A DNA stretch of 43,778 nucleotides from an uncultured Sterolibacterium sp. (GTDB lineage Bacteria > Pseudomonadota > Gammaproteobacteria > Burkholderiales > Rhodocyclaceae): positions 1 through 43,778 of the forward strand of contig CAIYYX010000208.1 of assembly GCA_903930535.1 (NCBI GenBank). The letters are read 5' to 3'. Within the stretch, counting starts at the first letter, position 1. The number at the start of each line of letters is the position of its first letter. The notes beneath the pieces were generated by a model, which was not told where the DNA came from, did not search any database, and was given only the letters and a program-made list of their open reading frames with translations. Positions 8,324 to 17,050 of this stretch are shown here, in pieces. The position numbers and the translations under genes were made by a program.

Positions 8324-8452
8324 CTACTTGCCAATGATGAACAATACACCCAGTGCGATTGCCAGGGCGGCAATCAGCGCGCCGATGTCCTCTCTGCGAT
8401 CGCTGAAAAAAATGGACAGGCTGGTGCCGCGTTCGAATTGTTTCTCTTCCAT
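8324..8452 (-). CDS. 42-aa single-helix membrane peptide
   Basis: This short gene encodes 42 residues, a charged N-terminus (MEEKQFERGTSLSIFFSDRR) followed by one clear membrane helix (IGALIAALAIALGVLFII) and a GK end. A strong ribosome site, GGAGG (plus-strand 8457-8461), sits four bases before the ATG. It lies between the exporter-like gene and the universal stress gene, 5 bp before the latter, all on one strand. The excellent ribosome site, the coding-like composition and the operon position make it a real gene. I infer a small accessory subunit or regulator of the adjacent transporter, in the manner of other one-helix transporter peptides. No family was recognised. Confidence 0.8.
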   Translation of the reverse strand: MEEKQFERGTSLSIFFSDRREDIGALIAALAIALGVLFIIGK

Positions 8453-8493
8453 GATACCTCCGACCAAAAAACCGGAAGTCGCGCACCGCGCGA

Positions 8494-8540
8494 CTGAACC
8501 AGTGTCACCCCTTTCCCCGGGAAAGGGGTTGGGGGATAGG
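8494..8540 (-). repeat. 47-bp palindromic repeat, copy 2
   Basis: On the minus strand this element reads like 3268-3314, with 42 of 47 positions equal, and the hairpin core is CCCCTTTCCCGGGGAAAGGGG. It lies just after the exporter-like gene, before the 42-aa peptide gene. The two copies are inverted relative to each other and enclose qmoB-hdrC-hdrB and the end of the converging operon. As a hairpin it may cut expression of the downstream genes relative to the exporter. Confidence 0.75.
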
Positions 8541-8555
8541 TTGCTATCCTTCTCC

Positions 8556-10241
8556 CTAAACGAATTCGCGCACGAACAGCAGCACGACGATGAGAGAGCC
8601 GACGGCCTTCAGGGTGCCGACGATACCGCCGATGATCAGCGGCTTGCCGCCTGCCTGCTTCAGCGCCTTGACGGTGATCTGCATGCCCAGACCGGTCAAG
8701 CCGATGGCGAAAAGCCACGCAATCCAGTCACGGAAGGCGCTGATGATTTTCGAGGTGTGCCAGGCAACCTTGCTCGCCTTCTCGATAGAGCTCTTGGCCA
8801 GCGAATCGAGCCCGGAGATCTTGGCCACGCCCTTCAAAGTATTGTCCTGTTCGCGGCTGGTCAGCTTCCGGTTCGCGATGAGGTCCTTCAGAGCCTGCGT
8901 CTCGGCGGGATTGCGCATCTTCGTGATCTCCGCCTCGAGGGCGCGTGTCTCCTTGCCCTTGAGGAGTTGCTCCTCCTTTATCTGCTCGGAGCCGAAGTAT
9001 TTTCCCTGATAATGGCCGGCCGGAGCGAACAGGCCCAGCGAGCTCAAGATGAACATGAGGAGGAAACCGATAACGAAGAGAGGGAACTTGGCGATCAGCA
9101 CCTGCTTCAGGTCCACCTTCTCCGCCCCGACCTCGTGCTTGACGTACCAAGCGGCGAGCCAGACCACAATGATGGGCAGGAACAGCACGCGCGTGATGTT
9201 GAATATCTCCGCTACCTTCAGCGTTTCTATTCCCTGCGGGTCGAAGGCAAGCGCCGCGCCCGCCACCTGCGCCGAGTTGAGGATGCCGGTGCCGGCCCAG
9301 GCGCCGAATTGCACCGGCCCCATGCCGAGCAGATGGCCGATGGTCGGGAAAATGAACATGCAGCCCACGCCCCATACCAGAATGGTGCCGATGGTGTAGG
9401 CAATCTCGACCGCTCGCGCCTGCACCACCGGCGCCGCAGCCACTGCGGCCGAGACGCCGCAGACGCCGACGCCTGCGGCAAGAATCCCTGTCATCGAATT
9501 GCCCGTGTTCATGCGCCGTCCCATGAACAGCACCAGCCCGACCGAGCCGAGCACGAAGACACCGATCATGAGCACCGAGAGCCCGCCGAGTTGCGCCAGT
9601 TCGGCCGCGCTGTAGAGCACGCCGAGCAGAATCACGCCGGTCTTGAGGAAGAAGCGCGCAGTGCGAACGCCGTTGGCCGCCCAGTTCGGGATCTTGAAAA
9701 CATTGACGATGACGATGCCGAGCACGATGCCCAGTACCACATAGTTGAGATTGAAAATGTGAGCGAAATCCCAGGACAGGATTCCGGCCTCCTGGACCGC
9801 CTTGCCCCAGTTGGCGAACACAGGATCTAAACCCCAGCGAACGGCGAAGGCAATGGCGACAATGAAAGCCATGCCGGGAGCGACTCCCAGATAATAGTCG
9901 AGGTTGCCCTCCTTAGGCGTCAGCACCAGAACAAGCAAGCCCAGTACGGTAAATATGCCGCCTATGATGTAGGAGAGTTGCGCCTGGCCGGCCTTCATTT
10001 TGTCGAAGCCCGAGGCTGGCATTTTCATGACTGGCGCAGGCTTGTTCTCGGCCGTCGCCATTTCCGTGGCCACGCGCAGTTCGGCGTCAAACTTCTCCTT
10101 GACCTTGAGGTGGTCTGACCAGGCGCTTTTCTGCAGCCAGACCTGCATGCCATCAATGCTGCCGGATGAATTCAGGAAACCCCAGGCAAGCAGAAATAGA
10201 CCGATGATGAACAGTGCCGGCGACTTCTTCGAATAAATCAT
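8556..10241 (-). CDS. YeiH-type putative sulfate exporter, enlarged
   Basis: This polytopic inner-membrane protein belongs to the YeiH/PSE family (PF03601, 'putative sulfate exporter'). The family stretch GVGVCGVSAAVAAAPV lies at about 257-272 and the GTGILNSAQVAGAA stretch at about 318-331. It has 561 residues where typical members have about 350. Two hydrophilic insertions explain the difference: about residues 28-86 after the first helix, and about 405-505 between late helices, the latter rich in Lys/Glu and probably helical (EEQLLKGKETRALEAEITKM). GGGGAGGAGT precedes the ATG. It follows the rhodanese gene and precedes the 42-aa membrane peptide. The operon next to sat/apr/qmo supports sulfate or another sulfur oxyanion as substrate, but this is not shown by the sequence. 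Confidence 0.85.
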   Translation of the reverse strand: MIYSKKSPALFIIGLFLLAWGFLNSSGSIDGMQVWLQKSAWSDHLKVKEKFDAELRVATEMATAENKPAPVMKMPASGFDKMKAGQAQLSYIIGGIFTVLGLLVLVLTPKEGNLDYYLGVAPGMAFIVAIAFAVRWGLDPVFANWGKAVQEAGILSWDFAHIFNLNYVVLGIVLGIVIVNVFKIPNWAANGVRTARFFLKTGVILLGVLYSAAELAQLGGLSVLMIGVFVLGSVGLVLFMGRRMNTGNSMTGILAAGVGVCGVSAAVAAAPVVQARAVEIAYTIGTILVWGVGCMFIFPTIGHLLGMGPVQFGAWAGTGILNSAQVAGAALAFDPQGIETLKVAEIFNITRVLFLPIIVVWLAAWYVKHEVGAEKVDLKQVLIAKFPLFVIGFLLMFILSSLGLFAPAGHYQGKYFGSEQIKEEQLLKGKETRALEAEITKMRNPAETQALKDLIANRKLTSREQDNTLKGVAKISGLDSLAKSSIEKASKVAWHTSKIISAFRDWIAWLFAIGLTGLGMQITVKALKQAGGKPLIIGGIVGTLKAVGSLIVVLLFVREFV

Positions 10242-10285
10242 TGCTGACTCCTCCCCTTGCCGCTTATTTAAATTACATAAAGACA

Positions 10286-10302
10286 GCGCCGCAAAGCGGC
10301 GC
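10286..10302 (-). terminator. Hairpin between rhodanese and exporter genes
   Basis: GCGCCGC and GCGGCGC form a perfect 7-bp stem around AAA, just past the rhodanese stop. The sequence after it on the minus strand (TGTCTTTATG) is only partly U-rich, so it may be a partial terminator or an mRNA-stabilising hairpin inside the operon. Confidence 0.5.
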
Positions 10303-10310
10303 AGGTGACA

Positions 10311-10763
10311 TTATTCCGTCGGCAGCTTTCGCGCCTTCCAGTCGGGGAAGCCGTTGCGATACCAATGCACATTCTTGTAGCCGTTCTTGGCAAGAACGAC
10401 AGCGGCCTTGTAGGATTTCCAGCAGGTGCCGGAATTGCAGAAGAGGACGATGTCCTTGTTCTTGTCGGCCAACTTGCCCATGTCGAACTTGTCCTGGCTC
10501 GCGTCAAATGCGGCGGCCTTGGCGCTTTTTTCGGGATCGTAGGGAACGGAAATCGCGCCCTTGATGGTGCCTTCGGCATATTCGCTGGCCTTGCGGGTGT
10601 CGACGATATGCGCCCCCTTTGCTTGCAAGTCCTGAACCGCCTTGGCCTCGACCAGTTTGACACCGGCGGGGGCGGCGGTCGGTGTTTCCTGCGCCAGGGC
10701 ACCCGCGGACAGCAGGCCGAATCCTGCGATTGCGAACAGCAGGTGCTTGAGTGAATTCATCAT
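10311..10763 (-). CDS. Secreted rhodanese-domain protein
   Basis: This 150-residue protein has a clear Sec signal peptide (LLFAIAGFGLLSAGALA, cleavage near residue 24) and one rhodanese domain. It includes HIVDTRKASEYAEGTIKGAISVPY and an active-site stretch LFCNSGTCWKSYKAA in which the first cysteine is the probable sulfane-sulfur carrier and the second a possible disulfide partner. The domain would act in the periplasm. An AGGAGG ribosome site lies before ATGATG, so the start may be 10763 or 10760. It is the first gene of a five-gene operon with the exporter-like protein, which suggests handling of periplasmic sulfur compounds. Confidence 0.88.
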   Translation of the reverse strand: MMNSLKHLLFAIAGFGLLSAGALAQETPTAAPAGVKLVEAKAVQDLQAKGAHIVDTRKASEYAEGTIKGAISVPYDPEKSAKAAAFDASQDKFDMGKLADKNKDIVLFCNSGTCWKSYKAAVVLAKNGYKNVHWYRNGFPDWKARKLPTE

Positions 10764-10864
10764 TAAGCCTCCTTGAGTGCCGAGAAGGCGATAGGGATTT
10801 ATCGCTTAGTTCAAAGTGTAATACTAATATTATTCGAAATGTCAAACCGCGTGGTGGCAAGCCC

Positions 10865-11023
10865 ATGCTGGACAGATTTCCGATTCGCGCCCGACTGATC
10901 ATCGCCGGCGGCCTTACCTTGGTCTTCTTCGTGCTACTCGCTGCGCTCACCCTCCATGAATGGCACCGATCGCCCGTCGTCTTCGGCGAAGTAAGTACAA
11001 CTGGTGTGCGCCCCTTACTGGCC
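10865..11023 (+). pseudogene. Fragment of a membrane/sensor protein N-terminus
   Basis: An ATG at 10865 opens a typical receptor-like N-terminus, MLDRFPIRARL then the hydrophobic run IIAGGLTLVFFVLLAALTL and HEWHRS. After about 45 codons the frame runs into the end of the convergent cbbO-like gene at 11024 and continues to 11266 only as antisense sequence with no protein character. The start resembles chemotaxis receptors or HAMP-type sensors. I read it as the remains of a gene cut when the neighbouring block was joined here. A short functional membrane peptide is the alternative; the ribosome site (GGTGG) is weak. Confidence 0.4.
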
Positions 11024-13210
11024 TCAACTCGCCAGGCGCCGGTAGATATCTGCGATCTTCAGCGGCAGCTTCCTCACGTCGTCCAACACCGTGAACCGCG
11101 CCGCCCCATACATGTGGGCAAGATAATCCGCGCCGTGGCTGTCTATGGTGATGCAATAGCTCCTCACCCCCTGTTCGCGCGCTTCCTGCAGTGCGCGGCG
11201 GGTATCCTCGATGCCGTAGTGGCCGCGGTACTCGTCGCCAAAATCGTCGGGACGCCCATCCGATAGCGTAATTAGCAACCTGTGACGGGCCGGCTGACGC
11301 AGCAGAAGAGCTGTCAGGTGGCGGATCGCGACACCCATGCGCGTGTAATCCTTGGCTTCGACCGCCGCGATGCGGGCCTTCACCGCTTCATCGTAGGCCT
11401 CGTCGAAGCGCTTGATGCGGTAGATATCGCTGCGCGTCCGGGTCCAGCCGGAGAAGCCGTAGATCGCGTAGGCATCCCCCAAGGATTCGATCGCCTCGCT
11501 CAACATCACCAGGGCTTCGCGCTCGGCCTCATTGACCCAGCCCTTGGTCGAGCCACTCATGTCGACCATGAACATCGCCGCCAAAGATCTTTGGTTGCGT
11601 ACCCTCCGGCAGAAGAGGCGCGCGGTGGGCTCAAGACCGCCCCTGCGGTCGGCGATGGCATCGACCACGGCATCGAGATCCACCTCCTCGCCTTCGGGTT
11701 GACGGCCGAGCATGCGGTTCTCGCCGCGCAACATCTCGAAGCGCCTGCGTATCTGCTTGATCAGCGCACTATGGCGCTGCCTGACTGCGGCGACATAGGC
11801 CCGATCGCCCGGCTCCACCTCGGTCTCGAAGAGATGGCACCAGCCCTTGCGGTAGGCGCGGCGCCTGTAGTCCCATTCGTCGTAGCGGTAATCGGCTTGG
11901 CGATCACTGGCAAAGTCCTCTCCGCCGCCCTCACGCTCTGTCGGCTGCCAAGGGCCTGGACCGGCGGGGACCAGGCATTCCGGCGGCACCTCACCCAGAT
12001 CCTGAACCAGAGACTGTGCCGCCGCCCTGGCCTCGGGCGGCAGGACCAGGGCCTCTCCTTCGAGGCTCAAGTAGGCACCCGCGTCTGTGGCCAATGACGG
12101 CAGGCTCTCATCGTGCTCACCGCTGCGACCGCTGCTGCCTTTCAAAGCGCTGATCGCGCGTTGCACCGTCTTCATGTCGCGCAAGATGCGGGCGGCGCGA
12201 ATGCGCTGCGCAGCGGCCGGATCGAAGCGTACGGCATGCGCCAAGCGCGGCGCATCCTCGCCGCCGAGAAGACACAGTGGCAACAACTCCAGCGTGTCGG
12301 AAAGTGTGGCCTGCGGCCGGAAGAGCCTGGGAAGCAAGGGGAGCAAAGAGTCGGGCCAGGCGCCTCGGACGGCGGCAATCTCTGTGGCCAAGCCGGACAG
12401 TTCGAAGGCGATGCAGGCTTCCAGACGCACCGACTCCAATGCCGCAAACCAGATGAGCGCCCTCTCTTCTTCTGCCTTTCCCAGCCAGGGAGCCAAGGAT
12501 GTTTCCAGATCGACAGACGCAGAGCCGAAACTGCCGAATCTGCTTTGCGCCCAGAGGATAGCAGCCTGCACCTTGTACAGCCTGCGGTTTGCCGCTGCAT
12601 CAAAAAGCGAGTCCTGCTCTGGCGGCAGGAATATCGTCTCGCTATCCGTCCAGGCGCAGGTACCGACGGCGAGATTCAAGGGCCGGCCGGCAAGCCCCTG
12701 GATGAATCGCCCGAGCCGAGCTTCGATGTCGGTGAACTTCGCCACAGGTCTCGCGCCATTCCTGCCGGCACTGAAGCCCTCGATATCGCGCAGCAAGTCC
12801 ATCGCCGCGCGGCCGCCATGCCTGTCGTAAGCATCGAGGCCGGCCAGCACCCAGGCGTCGAATCCGCCATCGTCGAGCAGCATGAAAGCCCTGGGCGCGA
12901 AGGTCGCAATCTGGTAGCCAATCTCGGCATAGGTCCCGGCCGCGACCGCGGCCCAGTGGAGAACCCGCTCCTGCTGCGAGCGGTTCAGCGCCTCAAGACC
13001 CAGTGCCAGCTTAGTCGCGGAGCGATGGGAGTGTGAGGCAAATAGCACCTCGTCGAGGCGCGTCTCGAGTTCGTCGCCGAAAAGTCTTCTATTAGCACCT
13101 GCTTTGCGGCGTAAGTCCTCTGGGTTGTCCGTTGGACTACTATAGGAGCCCTCAGGGCGGAACTGCCCGAAGAGGCAGCGGGCACTAAAAGACGGCGGCG
13201 ACGAGGTCAT
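11024..13210 (-). CDS. cbbO: CbbO/NorD-family VWA-domain protein
   Basis: This 728-residue protein ends in a von Willebrand factor A domain with a complete metal-ion-dependent adhesion site: D550-x-S552-x-S554 (DMSGST), a Thr near 623 (DYTRMG) and Asp 651 (LSDGRPDD). The N-terminal 500 residues are helical and end in an acidic, arginine-rich linker. Proteins of this family act with an AAA+ partner to activate or insert metal into target enzymes, for example RuBisCO (CbbO) and nitric-oxide reductase (NorD). It overlaps the end of the ATPase gene by 26 bp. No RuBisCO or nor genes are in the window, so the target here is open; the upstream aprBA and sat suggest a sulfur-oxidation enzyme. Confidence 0.88.
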   Translation of the reverse strand: MTSSPPSFSARCLFGQFRPEGSYSSPTDNPEDLRRKAGANRRLFGDELETRLDEVLFASHSHRSATKLALGLEALNRSQQERVLHWAAVAAGTYAEIGYQIATFAPRAFMLLDDGGFDAWVLAGLDAYDRHGGRAAMDLLRDIEGFSAGRNGARPVAKFTDIEARLGRFIQGLAGRPLNLAVGTCAWTDSETIFLPPEQDSLFDAAANRRLYKVQAAILWAQSRFGSFGSASVDLETSLAPWLGKAEEERALIWFAALESVRLEACIAFELSGLATEIAAVRGAWPDSLLPLLPRLFRPQATLSDTLELLPLCLLGGEDAPRLAHAVRFDPAAAQRIRAARILRDMKTVQRAISALKGSSGRSGEHDESLPSLATDAGAYLSLEGEALVLPPEARAAAQSLVQDLGEVPPECLVPAGPGPWQPTEREGGGEDFASDRQADYRYDEWDYRRRAYRKGWCHLFETEVEPGDRAYVAAVRQRHSALIKQIRRRFEMLRGENRMLGRQPEGEEVDLDAVVDAIADRRGGLEPTARLFCRRVRNQRSLAAMFMVDMSGSTKGWVNEAEREALVMLSEAIESLGDAYAIYGFSGWTRTRSDIYRIKRFDEAYDEAVKARIAAVEAKDYTRMGVAIRHLTALLLRQPARHRLLITLSDGRPDDFGDEYRGHYGIEDTRRALQEAREQGVRSYCITIDSHGADYLAHMYGAARFTVLDDVRKLPLKIADIYRRLAS

Positions 13211-13988
13211 CGAGGGTACCGTTCATGTCGGGGTCGTCGCAAAGCGCCCGCGCCACCGCGGCGGTGCAAGCCGCCTGCGGTTCTATGCCGGCGGCAATGA
13301 GCTGTGCGGCATGGACCAGCAATCGCGTGCTCGCGCCCTCGTCCAGGCCCGCCCCCTTGAGGTTGCGCGTGAGCTCGCCGAGTTTCACAAGACGCCTCGC
13401 CGTTTCAAAATCGACGCCTCCCTCCCGCCCGACGATGCCGGCCTCGACTGCAGCTTCTGGATAGTCGAAGTCCAGGGCGACGAAGCGCTGGCGCGTGCTC
13501 GGCTTGATCTCCTTCAGTACGCTCTGGTAACCGGGATTGTAGGAGACGACCAACATGAAGCTGTCGGGTGCGGCGACCATTTCGCCGCGCTTGTCCACGG
13601 CCAGCACCCGGCGCGCATCGGCGAGCGGATGGATGACCACGATGGTGTCCTTCCTCGCCTCGACGATCTCATCCAGATAGCAGATGGCCCCCGCGCGCAC
13701 GGCAGCGGTCAGCGGGCCATCGACCCAGACCGTCTCGTTGCCGACGATCAGGTAGCGGCCGACGAGGTCGGCCGTGGTCAGGTCGTCATGGCAGGCCACG
13801 GTCACAAGCGGTCGTTTGAGGCGCCAAGCCATGTATTCGACGAAGCGCGTCTTGCCGCAGCCGGTCGGCCCCTTCAAAAGCACCGGCAAACGCCGCGCGT
13901 GACTGGCCTCGAACAGCGCGACCTCGTTGGCTATCGGCTGATAATAGGGCTCATCGACGGGTTGGCTGAGCTCAGGTGAAAGGTTCAT
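13185..13988 (-). CDS. cbbQ: CbbQ/NirQ-family MoxR AAA+ ATPase
   Basis: This 267-residue ATPase matches the CbbQ/NirQ/NorQ family along its length. It has [14 protein letters not shown] at the start, Walker A GPTGCGKT (40-47), the pore-loop region [14 protein letters not shown], Walker B AICYLDEI (101-108) and sensor region VSYNPGYQS. Such ATPases form hexamers that remodel a target enzyme together with a VWA partner, encoded next here. Its ATG overlaps the stop of the YkgJ-type gene (ATGA at 13985-13988), so the three genes are translationally linked. They follow aprA on the same strand. Confidence 0.92.
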   Translation of the reverse strand: MNLSPELSQPVDEPYYQPIANEVALFEASHARRLPVLLKGPTGCGKTRFVEYMAWRLKRPLVTVACHDDLTTADLVGRYLIVGNETVWVDGPLTAAVRAGAICYLDEIVEARKDTIVVIHPLADARRVLAVDKRGEMVAAPDSFMLVVSYNPGYQSVLKEIKPSTRQRFVALDFDYPEAAVEAGIVGREGGVDFETARRLVKLGELTRNLKGAGLDEGASTRLLVHAAQLIAAGIEPQAACTAAVARALCDDPDMNGTLDDLVAAVF

Positions 13989-14869
13989 TCCTGGTCGCCG
14001 TACATCTCGTTCTCATCACGCATCAAACGCTCTGCGGCTTCCCGCTCGAGCCGGCTGTGCTTTTCCGCTACACGACTGCGGCGTGCCGCAACAGACTCCT
14101 CGCGCATACTGATGCTCATCTCGCCGAACATCACCTGGCGCAGAAAACGGAAGCCGAACAGCATCAGCGTGCTATCGTCGGAGAGTATCTTCAACTGCTC
14201 CTCATCCGGCATTTGATAGACATCCTGGAAGCCTTCGCTGGCAACGAATTCGCGAAAGCGGTCCACGTCGTAACAGGTCATGAAAAAAAGCTGCAGGCTG
14301 CGCTTCGAAGGCTTGCCTATGGTCGGTCCCGAGGACTTCTTTTTCAGTATCAACTGGCGCCAGCCGCGCGCGAGTTCGTCGTATTCCGGCAAGCCCTGTT
14401 CCTCGCGGTATTGCTCTATGGTCAGGCTCTTCGGCTCCTGATGGCCCAGGCAATGCTCCTCCTTGACCAGGGCATAAGAGTCGCGGTCGACATTCTCGTC
14501 CTGCCGGCGCATCGACAGCAGGGCGACCGGATAGTAGCGGCAGGCGGTTGGCCTGTCCGCATAAACGCTGCAGCCATCCGGAGTCATGAACTGGCAGGCA
14601 CTGCCGCCCGCCACGGGCCGCAGCTTGACGCCGGCAATGCTGTCCATCTCCATCTCGTAGGGCAGGGTGTACTTGTCGAGAAACTCTGTGGAGGTGATAT
14701 CGAGATGTTCCTTGAGACGCAGGATATCGTAGGGGGTCAGCGAAATGTCGATATTGCTGCAGCAGACATTCCAGCAGGCTATGCCTTTCCTGCACTGGAA
14801 TTGTATGGTCTTGCCACCGTCGAACATCTCCGGCATGACGGGGCTGCCGGGAAAGGGGGTGTCGTTCAT
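13985..14869 (-). CDS. YkgJ-family cysteine-cluster (metal-chelating) protein
   Basis: This 294-residue cytoplasmic protein has the YkgJ (PF03692) pattern: C26-x5-C32-x3-C36-C37 ([14 protein letters not shown]) followed by GSACQF...[16 protein letters not shown], which together should bind zinc or an iron-sulfur centre. The C-terminal half (from about 150) is not part of that domain and ends in a charged, arginine/glutamate-rich helix. A TTG at 14884 would extend it, but GGAAGAG lies before the ATG at 14869. It sits between aprA and the CbbQ/CbbO pair and overlaps cbbQ. I infer a role in cofactor delivery or maturation with the ATPase. Confidence 0.87.
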   Translation of the reverse strand: MNDTPFPGSPVMPEMFDGGKTIQFQCRKGIACWNVCCSNIDISLTPYDILRLKEHLDITSTEFLDKYTLPYEMEMDSIAGVKLRPVAGGSACQFMTPDGCSVYADRPTACRYYPVALLSMRRQDENVDRDSYALVKEEHCLGHQEPKSLTIEQYREEQGLPEYDELARGWRQLILKKKSSGPTIGKPSKRSLQLFFMTCYDVDRFREFVASEGFQDVYQMPDEEQLKILSDDSTLMLFGFRFLRQVMFGEMSISMREESVAARRSRVAEKHSRLEREAAERLMRDENEMYGDQE

Positions 14870-14891
14870 CGCGGTCTCTTCCAAAATGAAT

Positions 14892-14914
14892 CGGGCGCCC
14901 TCGCCGGGCGCCCG
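14892..14914 (-). terminator. Hairpin between aprA and the ykgJ-type gene
   Basis: CGGGCGCCC and GGGCGCCCG form a perfect 9-bp GC stem with a 5-base loop. No U-run follows on the minus strand (GATTCATTTTGG), so it may be an attenuator or a transcript-stabilising end for the aprBA message rather than a full terminator. Confidence 0.5.
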
Positions 14915-14931
14915 CTTATTACATCACAGTC

Positions 14932-14984
14932 GTCGGCCTGAAGGCCGACCTACGATTATTTTGTAGGTTGGGCTTTAGCCCGAC
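14932..14984. repeat. REP-like inverted pair, copy 2
   Basis: Units at 14932-14953 (GTCGGCCTGAAGGCCGACC, then TAC) and 14963-14984 (GTAGGTTGGGC-TTTA-GCCCGAC) are the same two units as in copy 1 but in opposite order, tail to tail. The pair begins four bases after the aprA stop codon. Confidence 0.85.
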
Positions 14985-14987
14985 GCC

Positions 14988-17024
14988 TCAGTGTGCCGCG
15001 CCTTTCACGAACAGCTTGGACTTGTCGACGAGATCCACATGCTTGCGCTTGAACACCGTCCACTTCTTGCTGTTCTTATCGTAGACCGAGTTCACGAAGC
15101 AGTGCCAGTTCTCCTCATCGACGAAATTCTTGTCGGTGCGGTAGTAGAAGCCCGGGTAACGGGACTCCTCGCGGAACTGGATATGCTTCATATGGGCTTC
15201 GGCGGTGATGATGCGGTGGTAGTTTTCCCAGGCGCGAAGCAACTCGTGCAGGTCCTTGGCGCGCATCTTGGCCGCATCCTCCTTGAGCATTTCCAGCTTC
15301 TCTTCGGCCACCGCCAACATCTTGTCGTTGGTGTTGTAATAGGTCGCGACACCGGCCACATACTCGTCCATGATTTTCTGCAAACGCATCTGCAGCATCT
15401 TGGGCGTGATGTAGTGGGGATTGACGTCGATCGCGGTCGTGTAGTCCTTGTGCTCGAGGAAGGTACGCACCGGCTTGTAGATTTCCTCCGCCAACTGCGC
15501 CGCGGAGGTATCCAGTTCCGGCTTGAAGTCCTTGTTGTCCAGAGCGAACTTGACCATGGCCTTGGCAGCCAGGCGGCCTTCGGCATGGGAGCCGGAGGAG
15601 AACTTGTGGCCGGAAGCGCCGACGCCGTCGCCGGCGGTGAACAATCCCTTGACCGTGGTCATGGAACGGTAGCCCCAGTTCCAGCCACGCGGCAGGTGAG
15701 CGGGCACGCCGTCGTAGTCGCCTTCTGCGGCGGTCGGAGCGCCCAGATCCTCGGGACCCGAAACCCATATGCCGCAACAACCGGAGTGGGAACCCAAGAG
15801 GTAGGGCTCGGTGGGCATCAGCTCGGACATTTTCTTCTCCGGCTCGATGTTCTCGCCGACCCAGATGCCGCACTGGCCGATGCACATATCGAGGAAGTCT
15901 TCCCAGGCTTCTGCCTCGAGATGCTTCACTTCCTTGGGCGTCAGGGTCTCGCGCAGCTTGGCCAGCGCCGTCACCGTGTCCATATAGATCGGACCGCGGC
16001 CGTCTTTCATCTCCTTCAGCATCAGGTGATTGCGCAGGCAGGAAGCCGGAACGGCGGCCTGGCCGTAGGGTGGGTAGTCGTCCAGCATGGCCTTGTTCTT
16101 GACCATGTAGTCTTCGCCGTAGGCATTGGTCGCCTTCGCCTTGAACAGCAGGAACCAGGCGCCCACCGGGCCGTAACCGTCCTTGAAGCGGGCCGGCACG
16201 AAGCGGTTTTCCATCATGGTCATCTCGGCGCCGGCTTCCGCCGCCATGGCGTAGGTGGAACCGGCATTCCATACCGGGTACCAGGCGCGGCCCGCGCCCT
16301 CGCCGACCGAACGCGGACGGAAGAGGTTCACGCAGCCGCCGGCGGCGAGCAGGACTGCCTTGGCCTTGTAGATGTGGATGGTGTTGTCGCGCACCGAGAA
16401 ACCGACCGCACCAGCGATGCGCGAGGGGTCGTTCTTGTCATTGACCAGCTTGACGATGAAAATCCTCTCCTCGATGCGCGAGAGGCCGAGCGCCTTCTTG
16501 GCGGCCTCGGCGACGATCCACTTGTAGGACTCGCCGTTGATCATGATCTGCCATTTGCCAGAACGCACCGGCTTGCCGCCGTCCTTCAGCGTCGGGATGC
16601 CTTCGCGGATCGATTCGGCGCCATCGTGGCGAACGCCCTCGGCGTCGGTCTTCCAGATCGGCAGGCCCCATTCCTCGAAGAGATGCACCGAGTCGTCGAC
16701 ATTGCGGCCGAGGTCATAGGCCAGGTCGTCGCGGGTGATGCCCATCAGGTCGTTGGAGACCATGCGGGTGTAGTCGGCGGGATCCAGATCCGGACCGATG
16801 TAGGTGTTGATCGCGGAAAGACCTTGCGCTACGGCGCCGGAGCGGTCCATCGCGGCCTTGTCCACCAGTTTGATCTTGAGGTCGGTGCCGGTCTCGGCCT
16901 TGACGGCCTCCGCCCAGCGCATGAGTTCATAAGCGGCGCCACAGCAGGCCATGCCGCCGCCGATCAGGAGAATGTCGAGTTCTTCCTCAACGATCGCGGG
17001 ATTGCCGAAAGTTCCTTGAGCCAT
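14988..17024 (-). CDS. aprA: Adenylylsulfate (APS) reductase, alpha subunit
   Basis: AprA is the FAD subunit that interconverts APS and sulfite plus AMP in the cytoplasm. The 678-residue protein begins with a dinucleotide-binding fold (LDILLIGGGMACCGAAYELM, about 16-35) and carries the typical AprA stretches NTYIGPDLDPADY, ENRFVPARFKDGYGPVGAW, GSHSGCCGIWVSGP and TAGDGVGASGHKFSSGSHAEG. The start at 17024 is preceded by GGAG; an open frame to 17372 is antisense-like. The gene follows aprB by 26 bp. In this context (SoeA, exporter, no dsr genes seen) the oxidative direction, sulfite to APS, is more likely. Confidence 0.97.
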   Translation of the reverse strand: MAQGTFGNPAIVEEELDILLIGGGMACCGAAYELMRWAEAVKAETGTDLKIKLVDKAAMDRSGAVAQGLSAINTYIGPDLDPADYTRMVSNDLMGITRDDLAYDLGRNVDDSVHLFEEWGLPIWKTDAEGVRHDGAESIREGIPTLKDGGKPVRSGKWQIMINGESYKWIVAEAAKKALGLSRIEERIFIVKLVNDKNDPSRIAGAVGFSVRDNTIHIYKAKAVLLAAGGCVNLFRPRSVGEGAGRAWYPVWNAGSTYAMAAEAGAEMTMMENRFVPARFKDGYGPVGAWFLLFKAKATNAYGEDYMVKNKAMLDDYPPYGQAAVPASCLRNHLMLKEMKDGRGPIYMDTVTALAKLRETLTPKEVKHLEAEAWEDFLDMCIGQCGIWVGENIEPEKKMSELMPTEPYLLGSHSGCCGIWVSGPEDLGAPTAAEGDYDGVPAHLPRGWNWGYRSMTTVKGLFTAGDGVGASGHKFSSGSHAEGRLAAKAMVKFALDNKDFKPELDTSAAQLAEEIYKPVRTFLEHKDYTTAIDVNPHYITPKMLQMRLQKIMDEYVAGVATYYNTNDKMLAVAEEKLEMLKEDAAKMRAKDLHELLRAWENYHRIITAEAHMKHIQFREESRYPGFYYRTDKNFVDEENWHCFVNSVYDKNSKKWTVFKRKHVDLVDKSKLFVKGAAH

Positions 17025-17050
17025 TTCATTCACTCCAAAGTTCGTTAATC

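Noticed and set aside
7902..9830. 642-codon open frame on the plus strand opposite the exporter and Usp genes
   Set aside because: It runs across several real minus-strand genes and their gaps; composition is antisense-like.
11282..12097. Plus-strand open frame within the cbbO-like gene
   Set aside because: Antisense to a gene with a complete MIDAS motif; no recognisable domain.
11024..13988. Nitric-oxide reductase activation genes norQ/norD
   Set aside because: The ATPase reads closest to CbbQ and no norCB or nir genes are in the window, so the nor names were not used; the target stays open.
14991..17048. 685-codon open frame antisense to aprA
   Set aside because: Complement of a certain gene; no motifs and no ribosome site.
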